This document shows, in pieces, positions 1 through 8,945 of a stretch of DNA of 64,000 bases (the stretch's first letter is position 1; each line of letters opens with the position of its first letter). This DNA comes from Aulostomus chinensis. Lineage: Eukaryota > Chordata > Actinopteri > Syngnathiformes > Aulostomidae. Below the pieces are notes generated by a model. The model saw nothing but the letters and a program-made list of their open reading frames with translations. It was not told where the DNA came from and did not search any database. Position numbers and translations under genes: made by a program. The stretch covers positions 28,969,074-29,033,073 of the forward strand of contig JBBMOA010000001.1 of the NCBI GenBank assembly GCA_037954235.1, in the 5' to 3' direction.

Positions 1-800
1 TCTCATCATGCAGCCCTGACAGCTGTGTGTGCTGTTCCAGCGTGTTGGCACCTCACTGATGAGTTTCAGGGTTGGCCCTCCCATCTGTTGCTGCACCTGA
101 GCCAGCTTCTCCTTGGCTGTAGTGCTGATCTGAAGGATGTGACAGTGTTCCTGGCTTTGTGTCTGATGATGGAAGTGGGGGATCTGATCACAGGATTTTC
201 TGACTCCTAGATTCAGACGATGTGCAGTGCAGACTGAGTGGTGAATTTGGAGCTGTCTAGTGGATGCTGTCATGTTTGGTGCTGCGTCGCTCACAAGACA
301 CTTGACTTTGTTGGTGATGGCCCAGTCCTCCATCAGGCCTCTTTGGACTGGGGCCAAACTGTCAGCAGGGTGACTTTGTGGAAAGTCTTGCACTCCCAAC
401 ACATTCATTCTCACTAATGCAGTGACAGGTCAGAGCCAAGGGAGCCTCCATGTCCACAGATGTCCACATGGCAGCTGGACTTCCTTTTTCACTCCTTCCC
501 GTTCCTCCTGGTACTTTTTGGCCACCGTTTGTTTGATGGTCTGAAAATGACACCCAGAGTAAATCAATACATTGAAATTAGAGATGAAATAAACTGGAGA
601 TATCAACGACTGCTTTAGATCATTTCCACACAAACCTTTCTGGTTGGCAAACATGAGGCTCAAGGACCTGAACCAGTTCCCTGAACCCTTCCCTCTCAAC
701 AGTGCTGAGGGGCTGGCAGTCCTTCAGGATCAAATTCAGCAGAGCCTCATCCAACATCTGCTTCCTGGAAGCTGGATGGTTAAAGATGAAGGAGAGAAGA
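1..800 (-). pseudogene. hAT-superfamily (ZBED-like) transposase relic, cut by left window edge
   Basis: Reading the minus strand from 800 to 1 gives successive pieces of a hAT transposase. They are ALLNLILKDCQPLSTVE and GFRELVQVLEP near 750-660, TIKQTVAKKYQEER near 540, AMWTSVDMEAPLALTCH near 470-420, LMEDWAITNKVKCLVSD near 330-280, VCTAHRLNLGVRKS near 225-190, and LKLISEVPTRWNS near 75-40. This order and these motifs are typical of ZBED/hAT transposases, which cut and paste DNA using an RNase H-like fold. The pieces lie in different frames with at least three shifts (near 625, 480 and 395) and stops between them, so the protein is dead. A likely intron acceptor (ttttcag) precedes TIKQTV near 543. 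The frame runs off the left edge, so the C-terminal dimerisation region is not here. The N-terminal BED finger lies at 2391-2505, beyond an inserted element. Family assignment is from motif recognition only. Confidence 0.82.
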
Positions 801-810
801 AATGAATAGG

Positions 811-2340
811 AATTAAAGCTGCAAGCAGCGTTGTTAGGGCCTGAGCCCCCGCGCGGCCTCCGGCCGCGTCCTTGACACCGGCCCGAATCCAACGGTGTAA
901 TCGGCAAATCCCTAGGCCTTGTAGTTTAGGAGATATGAGCCTCAGTGCGCTGCACAGTGTGAGAGCAGAGCTGAGAGCTGGCCCTTTAAGAGCCCCTCCC
1001 TTCTCTGCTCGCTCTCTGCCATCTCTGTCAGAGTGGAGAGCAGAGGAGGATTTGGCAGTTTAACTGACAAACACAGTCATAACTCTGCATATGTTGGTCA
1101 AAAGTGTAATGTAAAGACATCAGTTCGTAGAGTTTTTTCTCAGGAATTCAATGGTGTGTTTTCTGAAGGTGTGAGTGTTTTAATTTAGAAGCGACAAGTG
1201 TTTGTTTGAGAGTATGTACATGAGGGCAGAGAAGTGCCAATTGTGGTTTCCATGACTACAGTAAACAAATCTCTGCCATCTCTGTCAGAGCTGAGAGCAG
1301 AGCTGAGAGCAGAGCTGCCAGCTGGCCCATTAAGAACCCCTCCCCCGCTGCACTTTCTTTGATCTGTGCTAGAGTGGAGAGAGTGGAGGATTAAGAGAAA
1401 TGTAGTGTGTAAAAGCTGAATAACTCGGCCTACGTTGGTGGAAAGTAACACAAAATACCATATTTTTGTAGGGATTTTTGTCAGGAATACAGTGATATGT
1501 TTTTAAAAGCTGTGCGATGTATGGTATAGACGTGAGAAGCATTTGTTCGAGAGTATGTACCATGAGAGGACACGGCCTCCCCATTGACTTCCATTGTAAG
1601 CGTAAAACGTGTCTCCCCCACTTTGAGGGCTTATAAAATCCAAACCGAGCGCGTAGTATATTAGCCTTTAAAGATTTTTGAAGAGCACAGTTGGGAGAGT
1701 AATGTGTGAAAGTTTGGAAGCCCTGGCATTTACGGTTTAGGAGGAGATAGATTTTGTTCGGGGAGTAAAAAAAGTCCTGATTTTGACAGTTTTGTCCAAT
1801 TTGTGGACATTCTGTTGGAGATAGGTGAGGGGTCAGAGTGTAAGAATTGTTCGTCTTGATGAGACGAGTCCAACGGTGTTGGTCCCATGTCTGTGGGAGT
1901 TTTGTGTGAGGAGTTATAGCGCGCGAAATTAAAAAAAATTATCTTTTTTTTGTGTGGCTCCCTAGGTGGCGCTATAGACTTTAGTGGCGTTTTTGTTTTT
2001 GATTAGTGAATGTTGAGACATACCGAACGATTGTGCCAAATTTCAGCGAATTTCATGCATGTTCAGGGGGTCAAATTAGATTATGCGCGTTATGCGCATT
2101 ATGCGCATATAGCGCGCACTCATTGAGAGCAAGAACAGTATAATACCAGGTTTTGAATGGGTGTGTATGTGAAAACTGGCTCCGGGCCGTCTGGCCCAGT
2201 TGCCTCATGGGTGTTGGGGGGGCCTGGGACACTGTTTAGTGTGTGTTTTTAGTGTTTTTAGTGCTGCTAATGTGTTGCTCTGCCGAGCAAACATAATAGG
2301 GTCTTCGCCAGAAGTACCTTCTGGCTCAGGCCCTAATTAA
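811..2340. mobile_element. Nonautonomous 1.5 kb element with 14 bp inverted ends, nested in the hAT relic
   Basis: The 14-mer ttagggcctgagcc at 834-847 is the exact reverse complement of ggctcaggccctaa at 2323-2336. Just outside or overlapping lies aattaa on both sides (811-816 and 2335-2340), which may be target-site duplication or an AT-rich palindrome. The left end, reading aattaaagctgcaagcagcg, is one I recognise as a common dispersed teleost repeat start. No coding frame of note occurs inside, so the element must be mobilised by another source if it is a transposon. It sits between two same-strand pieces of one hAT transposase, so it was inserted later. The superfamily is not clear. The alternative is a composite repeat rather than a single transposon. 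Confidence 0.65.
955..1590. repeat. Diverged internal tandem duplication (~0.3 kb module twice)
   Basis: Two related modules follow each other inside the 1.5 kb element, at about 955-1233 and 1290-1575. Both contain gagagcagagctgagagc, a 'ctggccc(t/a)ttaag' stretch followed by 'cccctccc', an 'actc..c.tacgttggt' or 'actctgcatatgttggt' block, and a 'gttcgagagtatgtac' or 'gtttgagagtatgtac' block near the end. The copies differ by many substitutions and small indels, so the duplication is old. Confidence 0.6.
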
Positions 2341-2390
2341 TGATCAATGAAGCAACTGTGAGTCAGTTGGAGAGTGGCTGTATACCTGAG

Positions 2391-2505
2391 TTCATCCTGG
2401 TGGATCTGGGACTTCATTCTCATGCCTGGCCCCATCATGCCTCAGCACTGAAGAGGTGCTTTTGTTGAGATGAGACGCTTCTGTCCAACAAATGCCACAT
2501 TCAAC
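2391..2505 (-). pseudogene. BED zinc finger exon of the same hAT relic
   Basis: The minus strand from 2505 reads VECGIC then STSSVLRHDGARHENE, giving C-x2-C followed by H-x4-H. This is the zinc-binding layout of a BED finger, the DNA-binding N-terminus of hAT/ZBED transposases. A splice acceptor (cctgcag) directly precedes it at about 2506-2511. A TGA at 2392-2394 interrupts the frame just before a possible donor (ctcag/gtatac). Orientation and order match the transposase pieces at 1-800, so this is most likely their N-terminal exon, now separated by the 811-2340 element. Confidence 0.68.
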
Positions 2506-3094
2506 CTGCAGAAAAGAACATGAGTACTCAGCTAAAAGTTCCTTTCTTCACGGTGACTGGTGTTTCTTAGTCTTAGACCACCAGGTTTCCAATGAGGTGT
2601 ATCGGATACGTTGTTGTGTGCCGCTGAAATCCGTCCAATTCCGGCGTTGTTTCCTCATGAAATGTGTTTGCCTTAAAGCTCATTAAAGTGTTGAACCACA
2701 ATATCGTTCACCATAACTTAGTCAACTTCAAGATAACCTACTTCTACATTCCAGTCCCGGCTGCTCCTGTTCTGCTGCAGTCCAGAAAACAACAACCCGA
2801 TACAATTGGCGCTCCTTCCCACAGCTCCGGCCCGGATCCGCATGGTTCCGCTGACTGACTGGGAGACGCGCTCCCTCCAGAGTGGCACAGCCCGATGGGG
2901 GTCCTTATCTGGCACGGGCGCGAAAAACAGGTGCGACTGGAAAGCCTGGTTTATTCTGCGTCGAGGGAAAACGTTGCTCTGCAATACACCGCCAAGCCGC
3001 TAGGGGGTGTGGCTTTGTCTTTGTATTGTTTACGGGGCTCTTGTCGGATTCCTCGGTTTTCTTCCGGTCACAGACAACAATTGTTGGCCATTTG
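2506..3094. other. No gene recognised; probable transposon-derived flank
   Basis: No conserved frame is recognised here. The part from about 2800 is GC-richer and adjoins the Harbinger MADF fragment, so it may belong to that element. Confidence 0.4.
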
Positions 3095-3181
3095 TCAGTC
3101 TTTGTAGTGCCGCGAAGAGGCGTTGTAGAGGTGGTCGTACTTGAGCACCTCCTCGATAATCCTTTCTTCAGCTTGGTCCAT
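3095..3181 (-). pseudogene. PIF/Harbinger-associated MADF-domain protein, N-terminal scrap
   Basis: A minus-strand ATG at 3181 opens MDQAEERIIEEVLKYDHLYN followed by ASSRHYKD, then TGA at 3095-3097. This is 28 residues. The pattern (acidic start, R-x-I-x-EV-x-KY-x-HLY-N, S-x-HYKD) is the first helix of a MADF/Myb-SANT-like DNA-binding domain. Such proteins are encoded beside the transposase in PIF/Harbinger elements, where they carry the transposase to DNA; host MADF genes also exist. The frame stops where a full domain would continue for about 60 more residues, so this is a truncated relic. Confidence 0.6.
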
Positions 3182-3415
3182 TTTTTCTTGGAGCCTTCAC
3201 CACAGAAACTTTGAAAATGGCGGTGTTATGCTGCGACTGAACCGGAAATAACGTTCTGAGCAGACCAATCAAAGTCCTCAACGTTGACGTCACCACGCGT
3301 CGACGCGATGCGTAAGCAGGATTTTTTGGAGGCGCGTTTCAGGCTACGGCGTACGGTCTGCGTCGACGGCGTAGGTACGAATACTACTCGACACAGAAGC
3401 ATAAATCAGGCTTAA
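3182..3415. mobile_element. Probable terminal part of a DNA transposon (Harbinger-like)
   Basis: The stretch has many CG dinucleotides and several cgtcgacg-type motifs. It ends with cacagaagcataaatcagg at about 3393-3411, which resembles terminal sequences I associate with teleost Harbinger-type elements. It lies 5' of the MADF scrap, as expected for the element end. I found no matching inverted end in the window, so the element is truncated or the assignment is wrong. Confidence 0.4.
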
Positions 3416-3426
3416 ATCAGGCTTTA

Positions 3427-3836
3427 TAGTCCAACAGGAAGTTAGCATGTCAGGGATGAGACACCCTGATAGTCCAAAAGGAAGTTAGCATGTCAGGGAT
3501 GAGACACGGTTATCGTCCAACAGGAAGTTAGCATGTCAGGGATGAGACACCCTGATCGTCCAACAGGAAGTTAGCATGTCAGGGATGAGACACCCTGATC
3601 GTCCAACAGGAAGTTAGCATGTCATGGATGAGACACCCTGATAGTCCAACAAGAAGTTAGCATGTCAGGGATGAGACACACTTATCGTCCAACAGGAAGT
3701 TAGCATGTCAGGGATGAGACACGCTTATCATCCAACAGGAAGTTAGCATGTCAGGGATGAGACACGGTTATCGTCCAACAGGAAGTTAGCATGTCAGGGA
3801 TGAGACACCCTGATAGTCCAACAGGAAGTTAGCATC
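3427..3836. repeat. 43 bp minisatellite, about 9.5 copies
   Basis: Tandem units contain ccaacaggaagttagcatgt followed by a 'cagggatgagacac' block. Spacing between successive starts is 43 bp (3427, 3470 and so on). Copies differ mainly in the last few bases (ccctga, ggtta, cttat). The sequence is unrelated to the large satellite, although the period is similar. Confidence 0.93.
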
Positions 3837-4034
3837 TCCATGGTTCCCTTGACCAGAAGCCAGTGGGATCGTTCCATTCTGACATCTTGATTGACATTTG
3901 TCCTTCTCTGAGCTAAATAGCTGGCAATCATTTGAAAAAAACCTTGATTTACTTTTTGTATTTTGATCTTCAGCTCATTTGAATACTTTTGTTAAAATTC
4001 TCCCCTTTTTGTCTTTTTTTTCTGCTGTTTTTAG

Positions 4035-4139
4035 CACAAAGTCCACCTGGTGCCTAAAGACCAGTTCAGCATGGACTACGTTGAACCTTCAGTCCGCTGC
4101 ATCAACACCCATGGACGGTTCCCCCCTGACAGGATTCTG
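4035..4139 (+). pseudogene. Laminin-like exon A
   Basis: Acceptor tgtttttag and donor gtgagg flank 105 bp encoding HKVHLVPKDQFSMDYVEPSV then RCINTHGRFPPDRIL. It is open throughout, phase 0 at both ends, and has a laminin-like composition. It is assigned to the laminin fragment because of strand, position and phase. Confidence 0.6.
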
Positions 4140-4160
4140 GTGAGGAATATTAGTGGGACA

Positions 4161-5135
4161 GCGCTCTTGTTAGAACGGTTCTGATCCACCTTCCCTCCCC
4201 CTGTAGCTCCTCCTGTGTCCCCTCAGCGCTCTTGTTAGAACGGTTCTGATCCACCTTCCCTCCCCCTGTAGCTCCTCCTGTGTCCCCTCAGCGCTCTTGT
4301 TAGAACGGTTCTGATCCACCTTCCCTCCCCCTGTAGCTCCTCCTGTGTCCCCTCAGTGCTCTTCTTAGATCGGTTCTGATCCACCTTCCCTCCCCCTGCA
4401 GCTCCTCCTGTGTCCCCTCAGTGCTCTTGTTAGAAGGTTTCTGATCCACCTTCCCTCCCCCTGTAGCTCGTCCTGTGTCCCCTCAGCGTTCTTGTTAGAA
4501 CGGTTCTGATCCACCTTCCCTCCCCCTGTAGCTCCTCCTGTGTCCCCTCAGCGCTCTTGTTAGAACGGTTCTGATCCACCTTCCCTCCCCCTGTAGCTCC
4601 TCCTGTGTCCCCTCAGCGCTCTTGTCAGAAGGGTTCTGATCCACCTTGCCTCCCCTGTAGCTCCTCCTGTGTCCCCTCAGCGCTCTTGTCAGAAGGGTTC
4701 TGATCCACCTTCCCTCCCCCTGTAGCTCCTCCTGTGTCCCCTCAGCGTTCTTGTCAGAAGGGTTCTGATCCACCTTCCCTCCCCCTGTAGCTCCTCCTGT
4801 GTCCCCTCAGTGCTCTTGTTAGAACGGTTCCGATCCACCTTCCCTCCCCCTGTAGCTCCTCCTGTGTCCCCTCAGCGCTCTTGTTAGAACGGTTCCGATC
4901 CACCTTCCCTCCCCCTGCAGCTCCTCCTGTGTCCCCTCATCGCTCTTGTTAGAACGGTTCTGATCCACCTTCCCTCCCCCTGTAGCTCCTCCTGTGTCCC
5001 TTCAGCGCTCTTGTGAGAAGGGTTCTGATCCACCTTCCCTCCCCCTGTAGCTCCTCCTGTGTCCCCTCAGCGCTCTTGTTAGAACGGTTCTGATCCACCT
5101 TCCCTCCCCCTGTAGCTCCTCCTGTGTCCCCTCAC
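4161..5135. repeat. 65 bp minisatellite, about 15 copies, in laminin intron
   Basis: Units start gcgctcttgttagaacggtt and run through 'tgatccaccttccctccccctgtagctcctcctgtgtcccctca'-type sequence. Starts at 4161, 4226, 4291 and so on give a 65 bp period, with only scattered substitutions. Each unit contains a long pyrimidine tract followed by CAG, so it looks like a repeated splice acceptor. A run of open minus-strand frames here is only the repeat translated. Confidence 0.95.
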
Positions 5136-5284
5136 GTTTCCAAACTCCCTCCCACTGGCTGGTGCTGAAGGAGGGCCAGAGCTCCTCCTACAGGAGCCCA
5201 TCCTGGCCTCCCCCGCTGCAGCTCCTCCACTGCCGTCCCACCAGAGAGATGAGCCCCCTGGTTCAGAGGTGACAGACCACCTCT

Positions 5285-5327
5285 GGGAGCAGGCAACAGA
5301 GACCACATCAGGCTGGACTCCGTGCAG
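5285..5327 (+). pseudogene. Laminin-like exon B (3' part only certain)
   Basis: GNRDHIRLDSVQ is followed by a donor (cag/gtacgg) in phase 0, matching the phase at the next block. The 5' boundary is not clear. The sequence from about 5140 is GC-rich and open in other frames. Confidence 0.45.
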
Positions 5328-5971
5328 GTACGGAGGCTGACGGCTGCTGAGTGAGGGAGTTTACGACGCTCCCACCACTGCTGCTGGATTGATTTATCAC
5401 ATCTGGAATATTTAGATTTATTCTGGGTCAACATCTGCATCTGTTGAAGTCCTCAGTCTCCATGCAGGTGGTGTTGTTCCAGATAAAAGGTCTCAATAAT
5501 AGCATCACTCCAGGTGAAACCATTCCAAAGAAGGCTAAGTGGAGCTGGCATATCAGCCCCCAATGGAAGCCTGCTGCTGCTGCCAAGCTCTCCATGTCAT
5601 CATGGAAAAGTTGATTGTTCAACTCAATGTTTTTCCCATTGGGAGGAGATTTGTTGTTCCACCATGAAGTCTTTTCTTGTGATGAGTTTGTGTGTTGTAG
5701 TAGCATGAAGATATCTTGTTATCATGATCAACTCATCTGGCCTGGTGGAAGAACGCTGCCGTGTTTGGATTCAGACGAGTCAAATCTGAACCAGGGACTT
5801 GTAGTTTTATCCTCGGTCTCTGGACTCATAAAATGGAGACCGGCCCAGTTTGACACTTTTGAACTCCTCCATGATGTTCAAATCTCATGACTGAGATTCG
5901 TGATTGGAAACATCGGCGGTTCAGGAAAGAAAACATGTACCATTGAACATCGCTCTCATCCTTCTACTCAG

Positions 5972-6096
5972 AACGCTGCGGTAGACTCCACCGTGTCCAG
6001 GCTTTGGGCAGATACGTCTTCATCCTCCACCACCACCAGCCGCTCCACCCCACCCACCCTGTGCAGGTCTACATTACCAGGGTCGGATCTGGCAGG
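5972..6096 (+). pseudogene. Laminin L4 exon C, one-base frameshift
   Basis: The acceptor ttctactcag precedes NAAVDSTVSR in phase 0. The reading frame must then move to give ALGRYVFILHHHQPLHPTHP and VQVYITRVGSGR, so one base has been lost near 6001. This is the start of the L4 beta-sandwich. Confidence 0.7.
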
Positions 6097-6181
6097 GTGG
6101 AGGATCTTTGATTCATCTTAGCTTTCCTGCTCCGGCTGTTTGAGAAACATTCAAATGGAGATGGTTGTTTGTGTCTTTCAG

Positions 6182-6319
6182 GCCACGCCAACGCCTCCTT
6201 CTGTCCCCACGCTTACGGCTGCCGAAACGTGCCGGTGTCTGAAAACCAGATCATTCTGGATGTGCCGGACCACCAGGTCCTCCTCACCTGCAGGTTCCTG
6301 CAGGCAGAGCCCTGTGGTG
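6182..6319 (+). pseudogene. Laminin L4 exon D
   Basis: 138 bp between gtctttcag and gtaggt encode HANASFCPHAYGCRNVPVSE, NQIILDVPDHQVLLT and CRFLQAEPCG, open throughout. HANASFCPH-x-YGCR is the most diagnostic stretch for laminin alpha-5. Both ends are in phase 1, compatible with exon E. Confidence 0.75.
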
Positions 6320-6412
6320 GTAGGTTTCCTGCTCCTCTGCTGGACTGATACCCTCTCCCTTTCCTGACACGTATCTGCTGTTTCTACTCTGTGCCTCCTT
6401 CTCTTCTGTCAG

Positions 6413-6551
6413 GCCTGGACTTCTTCCTTCTGTCTGTCCAGGATCACGTCCTGGTGGTGCCTGAGAGCAGCTCCAGCTCCAGCTCCCTGAACCAAGAACC
6501 ACTGGAGAAATCTGACCACTTCATCAGCAACTGTGGCCTCAACAGCTTTCA
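6413..6551 (+). pseudogene. Laminin L4 exon E
   Basis: Starts after ttctgtcag in the phase left by exon D. It encodes GLDFFLLSVQDHVLVVPESS, a serine run, then NQEPLEKSDHFISNCGLNSF. The serine run SSSSSSS is longer than expected and comes from an agctcc repeat. The 3' boundary is not certain (a gtcaag at 6553 is a weak donor). Confidence 0.7.
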
Positions 6552-6930
6552 TGTCAAGTCGGTGTCTCTCAGCCTGAGTTGGTCCCTGTTCTGTATCCCT
6601 GAATGTTCTAGAGGAACTAAACTGGGCCTGACTGGGACGCTTCTGTCTGCTCAGATTTGGGTTGTGAATGCATTCAGATGTCATTTACAAGCATTGGAAC
6701 TAAAGACCTGAGCCTCAAGAATATTTAGTTCTTGATTTACTTTCTCTTGCAGGGTTTCATTTTGTGCTAATTTTCTTTTGAAGATCTTTGTTTTTTTGTT
6801 GTCCTTCCATTGAACAAGTTTGGCTAAGAACCTTTTCCCCACTAAACTAATTTTCCTAAAATGTCTCGCTAACGTTTCCTTTTTCTCTGTCGTCCCTCCT
6901 GTCCTTCGTCTCCATTCTGTCTCAGCTCAG

Positions 6931-7105
6931 CTGTGTCTCTTGGGCTCTCTTCAACAACGGCGCCCTGCCTTGTGCCTGCCATGAGGTTGGAGCTGAGAGT
7001 GACACCTGCGAGCCATTTGGTGGTCGGTGCCGCTGCAGGCCCCATGAGATTGGCCGAGACTGCTCCATGTGGGCCGCGGGTTGCTGGGGATTCCCCACTG
7101 CAGAC
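6931..7105 (+). pseudogene. Laminin-EGF exon F with lost cysteines
   Basis: Starts after ctcagctcag and ends at gtgagt (7106). It encodes ALFNNGALPCACHEVGAESD, TCEPFGGRCRCRPHEIGRDC and SMWAAGCWGFPTAD. A laminin-EGF unit has eight cysteines forming four disulphides. Here one is tryptophan (tgg at about 7070) and the last is out of frame because of a one-base deletion near 7099. An unpaired cysteine also replaces the usual tyrosine before WGF. Confidence 0.75.
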
Positions 7106-8255
7106 GTGAGTGTCAGATTGGATGAATGATGAGTAATAAGGGCTTTTAATGATGAGTGAGAGGACGGACCAAACCAACCTGTCCAACCATCAGAGGACCG
7201 TTTGTTGTTCTAGTTTCAACTCTTACTACATTACTGTGAGCATCATTTTGAGTTCATTAGCAATTCTTCCGACATTACTGTCAGCATCACTTTGAGGTTA
7301 TTCGAAACTTTCACTCCATTACTGTTAGCATCATTTTGAGTTCATTAATGAGTTCATTAGCAATTCTTACGACATCACTAGCATTATTTTGAGGTTATTA
7401 GCAATTCTTAGTACATCACTGTCGCATCATTTAGAAATCATTAGAAATTCTTCCGACATCACTGTCGCATTATTTTGAGTTCATTCGCAGCTCTTACTAC
7501 ATTACTGTCAGCCTCATTTTTAGGTTACTCGCAACTGTAACCACATGACTTTCAGCATCACTTTGAGGTTACTCGCATCTTTCACTACATTACTGTTAGC
7601 ATCATTTTAAGTTCATTAGCAATTCTGACTACATCACTGTCCCATCATTTCAGATCATTAGCCATTCGTACTACATCACTGTCACATTATTTTGAGGTTC
7701 GTTGTAACTCTTACAACATCATTGGCATTATTTTAAGGTTAGTAGCAGACTTACTACATTCCTGTCAGCATCATTTTGAGGTTATTAGCAGCTCTTACTA
7801 GATTACCGTCAACATCATTTTGAGTTCATTAGCAATTCTTACAACATCACTGTAGCATTATTTTGACGTTAGTAGCAACTCTTACTACATGACTGTCAGC
7901 ATCACTTTGAGGTTTTTCAAAACACTTACTACATGACTGCAAACATCATGTAGTTTATTTGCAACTATCACTACATTACTGTGAGCATCATTTTGAGTTT
8001 ATTAGCAATTCTTACGACATAACTCGCATTATTTTGAGGTTATTAGCAACTCTTACTACATCACTGTCAGCATCATTTTTAGGTTACTCGCAACTCTAAC
8101 CACATGACTGTCAGCATCACTTTGAGGTTATTCGAAACTTTCACTACATTACTGTAAGCATCACTGACTTGATTAGCAACTATCACTACATTACTGTTAG
8201 CATCATTTTGAGTTCATTATCAATTCTTACTCCATCACTGTCGCATCATTTTGAG

Positions 8256-8945
8256 ATCATTAGCAATTCTTCCGACATCACTGTCGCATTACTTGGAGGT
8301 TCGTAGCAACTCTTACTACATGACTGTAAGCATCACTTTGAGGTCATTTGAAACTTTCACTCAATTATCTTTAGCATCATTTCGAGTTCATTAGCAATTC
8401 TGATTACATCACTGTCGCATAATTTTGAGATCATCAGCAATTCTTACGAAATCACTGTAGCATTATTTTGAGGTTATTAGCAACTCTTACTATATTACTG
8501 TCAGCATCATTTTTAGGTTATTCGAAACTTACACTCCATTACTGTTAGCATCATTTTGAGTTCATTAGCAGTTCGTACGACATCACTGTCGCATAATTTT
8601 GAGATCATGAGCAATTCTTCCGACATCACTGTCGCATTACTTGGAGGTTCGTAGCAACTCTTACTACATGACTGTCGGCATCACTTTGAGGTCATTTGAA
8701 ACTTTCACTCAATTATCTTTAGCATCATTTCGAGTTCATTAGCAATTCTGATTACATCACTGTCGCATAATTTTGAGATCATCAGCAATTCTTACGAAAT
8801 CACTGTAGCATTATTTTGAGGTTATTAGCAACTCTTACTATATTACTGTCAGCATCATTTTTAGGTTATTCGAAACTTACACTCCATTACTGTTAGCATC
8901 ATTTTGAGTTCATTAGCAGTTCGTACGACATCACTGTCGCATAAT
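8256..8945. repeat. 348 bp higher-order unit duplicated in tandem within the satellite
   Basis: The segment with the rare variants gcattacttggaggttcg, ctcaattatctttagc and gattacatcac begins at about 8286 and again at 8634, an offset of 348 bp. A third related copy is 522 bp further (9156). Shared rare variants show these are recent copies. Confidence 0.85.

Larger units (their letters stand above)
4035..7105 (+). pseudogene. Laminin alpha-5-like gene fragment (L4 domain to a laminin-EGF unit), decayed
   Basis: Six exon-like blocks on the plus strand translate to pieces that follow the order of the L4 domain and adjoining laminin-EGF repeat of laminin alpha-5 (alpha-3 is a close alternative). 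Laminin alpha chains are secreted basement-membrane proteins. Diagnostic pieces are ALGRYVFILHHHQPLHPTHP, GHANASFCPHAYGCR, DHVLVVPESS, EPLEKSDHFISNC, NNGALPCACHEVGAESDTCE and PFGGRCRCRPHEIGRDCS. Most boundaries keep AG/GT sites. Signs of decay are a one-base deletion near 6001 before ALGRYVF, a TGG where a disulphide cysteine is expected after GRDCS (about 7070), a cysteine replacing the usual tyrosine before WGF, and a one-base deletion near 7099 before the last cysteine. No signal peptide, N-terminal domain, coiled coil or LG domains are present. Downstream the satellite begins within about 105 bp. Missequencing of an intact gene is the alternative, but several independent lesions argue against it. 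Confidence 0.8.

Noticed and set aside
3427..3836. Relationship of the 43 bp minisatellite to the 43.5 bp satellite
   Set aside because: Only the period is alike; the sequences show no alignment beyond chance words such as gttagcat.
4495..5306. Minus-strand frames with repeated GHRRSYRG peptides
   Set aside because: Translation of the 65 bp minisatellite, which is an intronic repeat.
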